Positions 1 to 5,821 of a stretch of 6,510 nucleotides of DNA are shown here, one piece after another. The position numbers were made by a program, and so were the translations under genes. Under the pieces are notes generated by a model. It was not told where the DNA came from, ran no database searches, and worked only from the letters and a program-made list of their open reading frames with translations. This DNA comes from Bacteroidota bacterium. GTDB taxonomy: Bacteria > Bacteroidota > Bacteroidia > Chitinophagales > Chitinophagaceae. The DNA lies in the NCBI GenBank assembly GCA_029778965.1, contig JAKPBL010000661.1, positions 1 through 6,510 of the forward strand, read 5' to 3'. The first letter of the stretch is position 1. Every line of letters starts with the position of its first letter.

Positions 1-6
1 CGGGTG

Positions 7-891
7 CTACCCGACGGGTGGAAGGGCTTTTCGGAACCAGGTAAGCTGGCGCTTGGCGTAGTGGCGGGTATTCCTTTTGATGCGGGCAATGGCTTCATCG
101 AGGGAAAGCAGCCCCGAGAGGTGGTCGATCAGTTCGGCATAACCCACGGTTTGCAGCGCCTGCGGCAAACGGCCGGGCTCTAACCCGCAGGCTGAAATCA
201 GGCCACGCACTTCTTCAAGCAATCCGGCGGCCATCATGGCATCTACCCGGTGGTCGATGCGCGCATACAATTGCGCGCGCGGCATATCGAGCAGGGTCCA
301 CTCCATGTCGAACGGACGTTCCGCTACTGCGCCGGTCTGGAAACTGCGTATGCTCCTCCCCGTTAGGTGGAACACTTCCAGGGCCCGCAGCATCCGGCGA
401 GGGTTCTGCATTTCGCCGCCGGCCGCATACAAGGGATCTAGCCGCGTGAGTTCGGCCTGCAGCCAGGCGATCCCGTTCATAGCATAGGCTGACTGCAGCG
501 AGGCGCGCAGCGTTGCAGACGACGGCGGCATTTCATCGAGGCCGAACGCAAAGGCTTTTATGTATAAACCCGTGCCGCCCACCATGACAATATCGTTGTG
601 CACGGTAAACAATTCTTCTGCCCTGGCCAGCGCCCATAACGCAAAGCCGGCGGCCGATACGGGTTCGAAAATGCTGTGACTGGCAATGAAATGATGGGGA
701 ACCGTGGTCAGCTCTTCCGCAGAAGGACGCGCCACGCCTATATTCAGCTCACGATAACACTGGCGTGAATCGAAAGAAATGATCTCCGTACCAAGCGATA
801 ACGCTTTTTCGATGGCGTAAGTTGTTTTACCGACCGCTGTCGGCCCCACAATGATGTGTACTTTCTTTTTATGCGCAGGAAAAACAGGCAT
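7..891 (-). CDS. miaA: tRNA dimethylallyltransferase (MiaA)
   Basis: MiaA transfers the dimethylallyl group from DMAPP to N6 of A37 in tRNAs that read codons starting with U, giving i6A in the cytoplasm. The 294-residue protein has the family's full set of landmarks: the P-loop GPTAVGKT (residues 16-23), the substrate-binding FDSRQCYRELNIGVARP stretch (40-56), GGTGLYIKA (105-113), NPRRMLRALEV (163-173), QTVGYAEL (247-254), and the C-terminal HYAKRQLTWFRK tRNA-contact segment (277-288). Length is normal for the family, and the stop codon lies at 7-9, so the gene is complete. Its ATG shares one base with the stop of the upstream gene (TAATG), which suggests translational coupling and explains the lack of its own leader. 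It appears to be the last gene visible in the minus-strand block. What follows it lies outside the window. The phenylalanine before DSRQ, where many homologues have alanine, is a minor variation. Confidence 0.97.
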   Translation of the reverse strand: MPVFPAHKKKVHIIVGPTAVGKTTYAIEKALSLGTEIISFDSRQCYRELNIGVARPSAEELTTVPHHFIASHSIFEPVSAAGFALWALARAEELFTVHNDIVMVGGTGLYIKAFAFGLDEMPPSSATLRASLQSAYAMNGIAWLQAELTRLDPLYAAGGEMQNPRRMLRALEVFHLTGRSIRSFQTGAVAERPFDMEWTLLDMPRAQLYARIDHRVDAMMAAGLLEEVRGLISACGLEPGRLPQALQTVGYAELIDHLSGLLSLDEAIARIKRNTRHYAKRQLTWFRKALPPVG

Positions 892-1463
892 TATATCTCA
901 TCCTCTCCCCCGGCGGCTAAATCGGCGCCCTCTTCGTCGGCATCGGTGTCTTCTCCCTCTCCTCCTTCAGTACCAAATCCTTCGGCACCCGACTGCAGGT
1001 CGTATTTCTCTTCCATTTCAGCCAGCTTATCGCCCACCAGCCCCTTTGTACCGTACTGGGAAGGCGCAATGCCTTCCACGCGCACCACCGCCGGGTAATC
1101 GAGCTTGGGATTCTCTTCTTTCGACACATTGATCAGCTCTACCAGGAACACCCAGTTCTTCACGAAATCATACTGGTAAATAAATTTCTGGTTGGGATCG
1201 AATATCTCTGAACCGATCGTGGTGTCGGCCATCAGCAACGGCTCCACCTTATATGGCTTGTCGTATTTCGCAAGGCTGATCTCACGGCCGCGCTGCCAGC
1301 TATCGTTGCTGCGGTAAAAGGTAGCCGCGTGCTTGCTGTCGAATTCGTAGGCTTTCAGCAGCGCCGTATGCAGATCCAGAAAGGTCTGCTTGTGGCGGAT
1401 GGCGATATCGCGGTAAATACTGTCATCCTCTTCAAAATAAACCCTGAACTTCAGAATGGCCAT
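891..1463 (-). CDS. pRiA4b ORF-3-like family protein with acidic C-terminal tail
   Basis: This 190-residue protein has no assigned function. I place it in the plasmid pRiA4b ORF-3-like family (PF07929) from memory of the pattern: an N-terminal strand IL-KFRVYFEED (3-13), FLDLHTALLKAYEFD (28-42), a basic patch around SWQRGREISL (55-64), and YQYDFVKNWVFLVELI (97-111), equivalent to the family's Y-YDFGD-W-H-V-LE signature. The last 30 or so residues are rich in Glu, Asp and Gly and look disordered. I chose the ATG at 1463 rather than the TTG at 1496. The ATG has an AAGGA sequence 8 bases upstream and starts directly on the conserved MAILKFRVYF segment. Despite the family name, nothing nearby suggests a plasmid or transposon. 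It sits between cca and miaA and overlaps miaA by one base, so it is probably co-translated with miaA. A role linked to tRNA processing is only an inference from this context. Confidence 0.8.
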   Translation of the reverse strand: MAILKFRVYFEEDDSIYRDIAIRHKQTFLDLHTALLKAYEFDSKHAATFYRSNDSWQRGREISLAKYDKPYKVEPLLMADTTIGSEIFDPNQKFIYQYDFVKNWVFLVELINVSKEENPKLDYPAVVRVEGIAPSQYGTKGLVGDKLAEMEEKYDLQSGAEGFGTEGGEGEDTDADEEGADLAAGGEDEI

Positions 1464-1471
1464 AAGATCGA

Positions 1472-1476
1472 TCCTT
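1472..1476 (-). promoter_or_regulatory. Shine-Dalgarno sequence deciding the start at 1463
   Basis: On the minus strand the sequence reads AAGGA, then 8 bases, then ATG at 1463. This is the best ribosome-binding site among the minus-strand genes. It supports the ATG at 1463 over the in-frame TTG at 1496, which has no comparable sequence. Purine-rich sites like this are uncommon in Bacteroidota, so internal initiation in a longer mRNA is likely here. Confidence 0.6.
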
Positions 1477-1501
1477 ATTAAACTACTAATGTACAATTCT
1501 T

Positions 1502-2920
1502 TTACTGAACAGGATGCAGGTTCATGTCGGCGGCCTTCCGTATCATCAGGTCGTATGCGGCATCAAAATTGTTCTCTATTTCACCGTCAAGTATCGCTTC
1601 GCGGATGGCATTCTTGATATCGCCCACTATCCTGCCCGGCCGAAGTCCGAATACCTGCATGATCATCTCGCCGGTAACCGGGGGCTGCCAGTTGCGGATG
1701 CGGTCTTTTTCTTCCACGGCATGCAGCCGCTGGCGCACCAGCTCAAAATTCTCTTTGAACCTTTTTACTTTCTGCCTGTTCTTCGAGGTGATATCGGCAT
1801 CGCAGAGCGTCATGAGATCATCGATATCATCGCCCGCATCGAACAACAGCCGCCTGATGGCGCTGTCGGTGATCTCTTCTTTCGTAAGGCTGATGGGGCG
1901 CAGGTGCAGCTCTACCAATTTCTTCACATACTTCATCCGCTCGTTCAGCGGCAGTTTCATTTTACCGAATATTTTGGGCACCATACGGCCGCCTACCACT
2001 TCATGCCCGTGAAAGGTCCAGCCATGCCCCTGCTCAAAACGCTTGGTGGCCGGTTTACCGATGTCATGCAACAGGGCGGCCCAGCGCAGCCACAGGTCGC
2101 CGGTATGCGGGGCAATATTGTCCACCACCTGCAGGGTGTGGTAAAAATTGTCCTTATGCCCCATGCCATCAACGTACTGCGCACCCGCCAGGTCGACCAG
2201 TTGCGGGAAGATGATGGACAGCAGCCCGGAGCGGTACAGCAGGTCGAGCCCCACCGATGGTTTTTCGCTCAGCAGTATTTTATTGAATTCTTCGGTTATA
2301 CGTTCCTGTGAAATGATCCTGATGCGTTCCGCCTGCAGGCAGAGCCCTTCCCAGGTTTTCGTGTCTATGCTAAACCCGAGCTGTGAGGCAAAACGGATGG
2401 CGCGCATCATGCGCAGGGGATCATCCGAAAAAGTCTGGTCGGGCGCCATCGGTGTGCGTATCAGCCGGCGCTCCAGGTCGCCCACGCCGTCGAACGGGTC
2501 CACCAGACGGCCATAGTCGCCGGCATTTAGGCTGACCGCCATGGCATTGATGGTGAAATCGCGCCGCAACTGGTCTTCTTCCATAGTACCGGGCTGCACA
2601 TCGGGATTACGGCTGTGGTAGCGGTAGGATTCTTTGCGCGCACCGACAAATTCAATATCAAAGCCATCGAGCCGGATCGAAGCAGTGCCGAAATTCTTAA
2701 ACACGGCTACCGGCGGCACGGGCCGGCAACGATCTGCCACGGCCTGCGCCAGCGCAATACCATCGCCTACACATACGATATCGGCGTCTTTCGACGCCCG
2801 CCCCAGCAGCCTGTCGCGCACAAATCCACCCACCAGGTAAGCGGGTACATTCAGTTCCGCCGCGGCATGGGCGATCTTTCTGAACAGGAATAACTCTTTT
2901 TCCGAACACTGAATTTCCAT
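1502..2920 (-). CDS. cca: CCA tRNA nucleotidyltransferase with HD domain
   Basis: This enzyme adds or repairs the 3' CCA end of tRNAs using CTP and ATP in the cytoplasm. From the ATG at 2920 it has 472 residues, which fits the Bacteroidota type. The class II nucleotidyltransferase head shows [13 protein letters not shown] (28-40), the metal-binding pair in KDADIV (D45, D47), [10 protein letters not shown] (119-128) and [12 protein letters not shown] (167-178). A metal-dependent HD domain follows, with H261 in [18 protein letters not shown] (283-290; H285, D286), FHGHEVVGG (303-311) and DADITSK (374-380). HD domains in this family are linked to phosphohydrolase activity on 2',3'-cyclic or 3'-phosphate ends. 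The frame extends upstream to 2977, but I prefer 2920 because a TAnnTTTG element ends 7 bases before it and the upstream 19 residues are not family-like. A poly(A) polymerase role is the main alternative, but the HD fusion favours CCA addition. Confidence 0.95.
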   Translation of the reverse strand: MEIQCSEKELFLFRKIAHAAAELNVPAYLVGGFVRDRLLGRASKDADIVCVGDGIALAQAVADRCRPVPPVAVFKNFGTASIRLDGFDIEFVGARKESYRYHSRNPDVQPGTMEEDQLRRDFTINAMAVSLNAGDYGRLVDPFDGVGDLERRLIRTPMAPDQTFSDDPLRMMRAIRFASQLGFSIDTKTWEGLCLQAERIRIISQERITEEFNKILLSEKPSVGLDLLYRSGLLSIIFPQLVDLAGAQYVDGMGHKDNFYHTLQVVDNIAPHTGDLWLRWAALLHDIGKPATKRFEQGHGWTFHGHEVVGGRMVPKIFGKMKLPLNERMKYVKKLVELHLRPISLTKEEITDSAIRRLLFDAGDDIDDLMTLCDADITSKNRQKVKRFKENFELVRQRLHAVEEKDRIRNWQPPVTGEMIMQVFGLRPGRIVGDIKNAIREAILDGEIENNFDAAYDLMIRKAADMNLHPVQ

Positions 2921-2927
2921 CGAAGCG

Positions 2928-2935
2928 CAAAAGTA
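2928..2935 (-). promoter_or_regulatory. Bacteroidota -7 promoter element (TACTTTTG) of cca
   Basis: TACTTTTG matches the Bacteroidota sigma-A -7 consensus TAnnTTTG exactly on the minus strand. Seven bases (CGCTTCG) separate it from the ATG at 2920, so transcription would start only a few bases before the start codon and give a nearly leaderless mRNA. No TTG -33 element is visible at 17-23 bases upstream, so strength is uncertain. The element lies in the 63-base gap after the glycosyltransferase stop, so cca and its two downstream genes may be transcribed independently of the first two genes. Confidence 0.55.
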
Positions 2936-2983
2936 AGCATTCTGAAAACTACGCATCTTCCCGGCCGGACGAGCCATCCTTCC

Positions 2984-3994
2984 TCACGACAAGCCAAGCA
3001 GGGCCCGCGCCGATGATATGATCCGTTCGTTTTCCAATTGCAGCAAACAGGGCGGTAGTTTGGCCAGCTTGCAGGTATTTGACCGGCAGGGTTCGCAGGG
3101 TAACTTACCGAGGCGCACCACCGCATGCCGCTGGAAAAAAGCCGGCCCCGTTTCATGTTCATCACCCGCGCCGAAAGTAACCAGCACCGGGGTATCGGAG
3201 AGCGCTGCGAGGTGCGCGGGACCAGAATCGGCGCTCAGCATCCATCGTGCTTTACCGATCACCTCGGCCAGTTCGGGAAGGCTGGTTTTTCCGGCCAGGT
3301 TGGTTACCTGCATATCGGGAGGCAGCAAGGCCGCTACCGCATCCACCTGCGGCTTGTCGGCCGGAGACCCCACCAACGTAACGGGCATCGGCAGGGCCGC
3401 ATAGACATCACGCAATACAGACACCGCCTTCTCTATCGGCCACCGGCGCGAGATGGCTTCTGAATTTATATTCACTACCAGTCCATCGCGACTCGCATCG
3501 TTCACCGAAGCGGCCAGTGGCAACGCCGCCGGCATTTCTTTGTTAAGGAACTGGTACAGGAGATTCCTGTAGAGGTCAGACCTATGCATGCCCGATGGCT
3601 TGCCGTAAGCATGGGTCAGCAGGAAATTCCGACCTTCTTTTCTATACCCGATGCGCATAGGCGTGCCCGTTGCCCATGCCATGACGGCAGCCGAAAAAGA
3701 GTCGGGCAGCGAAAAAAACATATCCCATTGATCGCGCTTCAGCAAACGACCGAAGCGATACACGCCGCGCAATCCCGGGTATTCTTTTTTGGAAAACATA
3801 TATACCGGGGCGCCCGCAGGTATCACCCCCGGACAGCTCTCCAGCCCTTTTTTTACAATAAAACCCAATACCGCACCAGGAAACTCCTGCTGAATCGCTG
3901 CTACCAGGTAGCGGCTCATCACCATATCGCCCAGCCAATTGGGCAATCGGATCAATATACGCGGCCGGTCAGCAGGCGATGGTACCGACGTCAT
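2984..3994 (-). CDS. family 9 glycosyltransferase (ADP-heptose:LPS heptosyltransferase-like)
   Basis: This 336-residue protein belongs to glycosyltransferase family 9, whose best-known members (WaaC, WaaF, WaaQ) add heptose to the lipopolysaccharide core at the inner face of the cytoplasmic membrane. It has the GT-B two-domain layout. The N-terminal domain starts with ILIRLPNWLGDMVMS (13-27), with the acceptor-side Asp at D23, and continues with SLPDSFSAA (95-103) and RIGYRKEGR (114-122). The C-terminal donor domain has SRRWPIEKA (182-190), NLAGKTSLPELAEVI (232-246), SADSGPAHLAA (254-264) and FGAGDEHETGP (274-284). A cysteine cluster C300-x2-C303-x4-C308-x7-C316 near the end resembles that of WaaF-type proteins. 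No signal peptide or membrane helix is seen. The first 26 bases overlap the Sua5-like ORF, and no other start lies before the conserved RLPNW segment. The exact sugar donor and acceptor cannot be read from sequence. I leave the symbol empty because WaaF and other GT9 subtypes cannot be separated here. Confidence 0.9.
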   Translation of the reverse strand: MTSVPSPADRPRILIRLPNWLGDMVMSRYLVAAIQQEFPGAVLGFIVKKGLESCPGVIPAGAPVYMFSKKEYPGLRGVYRFGRLLKRDQWDMFFSLPDSFSAAVMAWATGTPMRIGYRKEGRNFLLTHAYGKPSGMHRSDLYRNLLYQFLNKEMPAALPLAASVNDASRDGLVVNINSEAISRRWPIEKAVSVLRDVYAALPMPVTLVGSPADKPQVDAVAALLPPDMQVTNLAGKTSLPELAEVIGKARWMLSADSGPAHLAALSDTPVLVTFGAGDEHETGPAFFQRHAVVRLGKLPCEPCRSNTCKLAKLPPCLLQLENERIISSARALLGLS

Positions 3995-4424
3995 ACAAAG
4001 TTGCGTTTAATGATACCGACGACGCGGGCAACAGCAGCAGCGGTTGTTGAAACCGTTTCACCAATGATTGTTGAAAATCGTCTTCAGGCAGTAAAAAGGA
4101 AACCCCGGTAAAGAAATCCGATAGTTCATCCGGTAATCCCACCACGGCGTCCAGATCAGCCGGCACCTGGCAGCCCGGTGTTTCAAGCAGCTCGAAAATA
4201 TCGGGTTCGGGCGCTACCATGAACGCGAGCACCGACCGGGCATCGCCGATAAGCACAATACCATTTCCCGTTGGAAGAGCCGGCTCGCGGCCTGCCGGTA
4301 AAAGAACTGAAATGCTGCCCAGGCTGCAGCAGACCCATTTGCTCCCGCCGCGGGGAAAAGACACTGCCGCGCCAAGGCGGAGTTGTTCGAGGCAGCACCC
4401 GATTTGCTCTTCGAATAGCTCCAT
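3969..4424 (-). CDS. diverged Sua5/YrdC-like protein, probable pseudoenzyme
   Basis: This 151-residue ORF looks like a reduced relative of threonylcarbamoyl-AMP synthase (Sua5/TsaC/YrdC), the enzyme that starts t6A37 synthesis. The scaffold is recognisable by eye: FEEQIGCCLEQLRLGAAVSFP (4-24) matches the family's F-DI-CLE-L-GG-ILYP opening, IVLIGDARSVLAFM (56-69) matches the strand and helix after KxR, VVGLPDELSDFFTGVSFLLP (94-113) matches the IGLADNL-DGSV-IR segment, and DDFQQSLVKRFQQPLL (115-130) matches D-F-LIKRF-KP. The functional motifs are gone: PTDT is PRGG (24-27), KxR is replaced around AGRE (44-47), the GIR arginine is lost, and STSAN is LLPAS (131-135). About 40-50 C-terminal residues of the usual ~190-200 are missing. 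The frame has no internal stop, begins 4 bases after a TAnnTTTG element, and overlaps the next gene by 26 bases. It could be a pseudoenzyme or a decaying paralogue. The family call rests on remembered consensus, not an alignment. Confidence 0.6.
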   Translation of the reverse strand: MELFEEQIGCCLEQLRLGAAVSFPRGGSKWVCCSLGSISVLLPAGREPALPTGNGIVLIGDARSVLAFMVAPEPDIFELLETPGCQVPADLDAVVGLPDELSDFFTGVSFLLPEDDFQQSLVKRFQQPLLLLPASSVSLNATLYDVGTIAC

Positions 4425-4456
4425 TGGCCAAAGTTATCATCCTTTCGTTATCTTCG
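4424..4456 (+). promoter_or_regulatory. promoter of sucC (TTG-N22-TATCTTCG)
   Basis: TTG at 4424-4426 is followed after 22 bases by TATCTTCG at 4449-4456, one mismatch from TAnnTTTG. This would start transcription roughly at 4460-4463 and leave an AT-rich leader of about a dozen bases before the sucC ATG, with no Shine-Dalgarno sequence, as is common in Bacteroidota. The TTG lies inside the start region of the opposing gene. Confidence 0.45.
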
Positions 4457-4461
4457 CCCAA
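4429..4461 (-). promoter_or_regulatory. promoter of the Sua5-like gene (TTG-N22-TAACTTTG)
   Basis: On the minus strand a TTG (4461-4459) is followed after 22 bases by TAACTTTG (4436-4429), an exact match to TAnnTTTG. The spacing falls in the 17-23 base range described for Flavobacterium promoters. The -7 element ends 4 bases before the ATG at 4424, so the transcript would be leaderless or nearly so. It overlaps the opposing sucC promoter. Confidence 0.6.
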
Positions 4462-4473
4462 ATTTTTTCCGCC

Positions 4474-5691
4474 ATGAACTTGCATGAATACCAAGCAAAG
4501 GAATTACTGAAGAAGTACAATGTTCCCGTTCAGGAAGGCATCGCCTGTACCACGCCCGCAGAAGCAGAAGAAGCTTATCGCACCATTCACACACAATACA
4601 GCAGCAAGTTTGCCGTGGTGAAGGCGCAGATCCATGCCGGCGGACGTGGAAAAGGAAAGATACGCGGTACTGAACAGCGCGGTGTAGCCGTTGGTAAAAA
4701 TGCGGAAGACATCAAAAACATTGCACAGAACATTTTGGGTGGCACGCTGGTAACCATACAAACCGGTGAAGCGGGTAAGGTGGTAAACAGGGTATTGGTG
4801 GCGCAAGATGTATATTACGAAGGCCCCAACCCCGTAAAGGAATTCTACCTTTCCATTCTCCTCGACCGCACCAGGGGCATGAACGTGGTGATGTACAGCA
4901 CGGAAGGCGGTATGGACATTGAGGAAGTAGCACATAATACGCCCGATAAAATCTTCAAGGAGTGGGTGCATCCCGGCGGACCGCTGCAGCCTTTCCAGGC
5001 CCGCAAGATCGCCTTTAACCTGGGCCTCAGCGGTGAAGCTTTCAAGAACTGCGTGAAGTTCGTGACCAATCTCTACAATGCTTACGTAGGGCTCGATTGC
5101 GCCATGCTCGAGATCAACCCGCTGTTCAAAACATCCGACGAAAAGATCATCGCGGTCGATTGTAAAATGAATATCGACGACAACTCACTGCTGCGTCATC
5201 CCGACCTGGCGGCGATGCGCGACATCACCGAAGAAGACCCCACCGAAGTGGAAGCGGGCAAATACAACCTCAGTTTTGTAAAACTCGACGGTAACGTAGG
5301 TTGCATGGTAAACGGCGCCGGACTGGCCATGGCCACCATGGACATGATCAAGCTGAGCGGCGGCGATCCCGCCAACTTCCTGGACGTAGGCGGTACCGCC
5401 AATGCACAAACCGTGGAAGCAGGTTTCCGTATCATCATGAAAGACCCGAAAGTGAAAGCCATCCTGATCAATATCTTCGGGGGAATCGTTCGCTGCGACC
5501 GGGTAGCCGCCGGTGTGGTGGACGCGTATAAGAACCTCGGCAATATCAATATTCCCATCATTGTGCGCCTGCAGGGAACCAATGCATCCGAGGCAAAAAA
5601 GCTGCTTGATGAAAGCGGGCTGAAGATCGAAAGCGCCATTGTGCTGAGCGAAGCCGCCGAGCTGGTCAACAAGGCCGTCACCGCCGCCTGA
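4474..5691 (+). CDS. sucC: succinyl-CoA synthetase beta subunit (ADP- or GDP-forming)
   Basis: SucC pairs with SucD to convert succinyl-CoA, phosphate and NDP into succinate, CoA and NTP in the TCA cycle. The 405-residue protein starts with the classic MNLHEYQAKELL. The frame stays open upstream to 4219, but that part is antisense to the neighbouring ORF and unlike SucC. The ATP-grasp half holds VVKAQIHAGGRGKG (48-61), and LEINPLF (212-218) gives metal-binding residues. The C-terminal ligase/CoA-binding half shows LDGNVGCMVNGAGLAMATMD (271-290), GGDPANFLDVGG (296-307), INIFGGIVRCD (332-342) and RLQGTN (365-370), the loops that handle the phosphoryl group from the SucD histidine. Length is slightly above E. 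coli SucC (388), as expected for Bacteroidota because of an insertion around HPGGPLQPFQARKI (166-179). No sucD follows. A terminator comes next, so the partner must be encoded elsewhere. Nucleotide preference is not clear from sequence. Confidence 0.97.
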   Translation: MNLHEYQAKELLKKYNVPVQEGIACTTPAEAEEAYRTIHTQYSSKFAVVKAQIHAGGRGKGKIRGTEQRGVAVGKNAEDIKNIAQNILGGTLVTIQTGEAGKVVNRVLVAQDVYYEGPNPVKEFYLSILLDRTRGMNVVMYSTEGGMDIEEVAHNTPDKIFKEWVHPGGPLQPFQARKIAFNLGLSGEAFKNCVKFVTNLYNAYVGLDCAMLEINPLFKTSDEKIIAVDCKMNIDDNSLLRHPDLAAMRDITEEDPTEVEAGKYNLSFVKLDGNVGCMVNGAGLAMATMDMIKLSGGDPANFLDVGGTANAQTVEAGFRIIMKDPKVKAILINIFGGIVRCDRVAAGVVDAYKNLGNINIPIIVRLQGTNASEAKKLLDESGLKIESAIVLSEAAELVNKAVTAA

Positions 5692-5715
5692 CGGCCATTT
5701 GTCGAAAACTATTCC

Positions 5716-5750
5716 ATAAGTTGCTCCGCCAGGGGCAACTTATTTTGTTT
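5716..5750 (+). terminator. intrinsic terminator of sucC
   Basis: ATAAGTTGCTCC (5716-5727) pairs with GGGGCAACTTAT (5732-5743) across the four-base loop GCCA. The stem is 12 base pairs with one G-U pair and is followed by TTTGTTT. It begins 25 bases after the sucC stop. The arrangement indicates that sucC is transcribed alone and that the next gene needs its own promoter. Confidence 0.85.
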
Positions 5751-5821
5751 GGTATGATTTTTTGGTGTGTACTAGAGTAGAAAGACCCCATTGTTATATA
5801 CCCTCCATAACTCGACGATTA

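Noticed and set aside
891..1463. Mobile-element cargo, because the family is named after a plasmid ORF
   Set aside because: No terminal repeats, transposase or integrase are visible, and the gene is embedded with overlapping codons in a housekeeping block.
1464..1496. TTG start giving 11 extra residues to the pRiA4b-like protein
   Set aside because: The ATG at 1463 has a good Shine-Dalgarno sequence and begins directly on the conserved segment. The TTG has neither.
1514..2311. 265-codon open frame on the plus strand
   Set aside because: It lies wholly antisense to the well-supported cca gene. It shows no recognisable domain and follows the codon pattern of the true gene on the other strand.
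3997..4004. CAACTTTG just before the glycosyltransferase ATG as a separate -7 element
   Set aside because: It has one mismatch at the important first T, ends only two bases before the ATG, and lies inside the coding part of the upstream ORF.
3584..4111. 175-codon open frame on the plus strand
   Set aside because: It is antisense to the glycosyltransferase and the Sua5-like ORF, its composition is rich in Arg, His and Gln as shadows often are, and it has no family motif.
4219..4473. 85-residue N-terminal extension of the sucC frame
   Set aside because: SucC proteins start at MNLHEYQAK, and the extension is antisense to the Sua5-like ORF and spans the shared promoter region.
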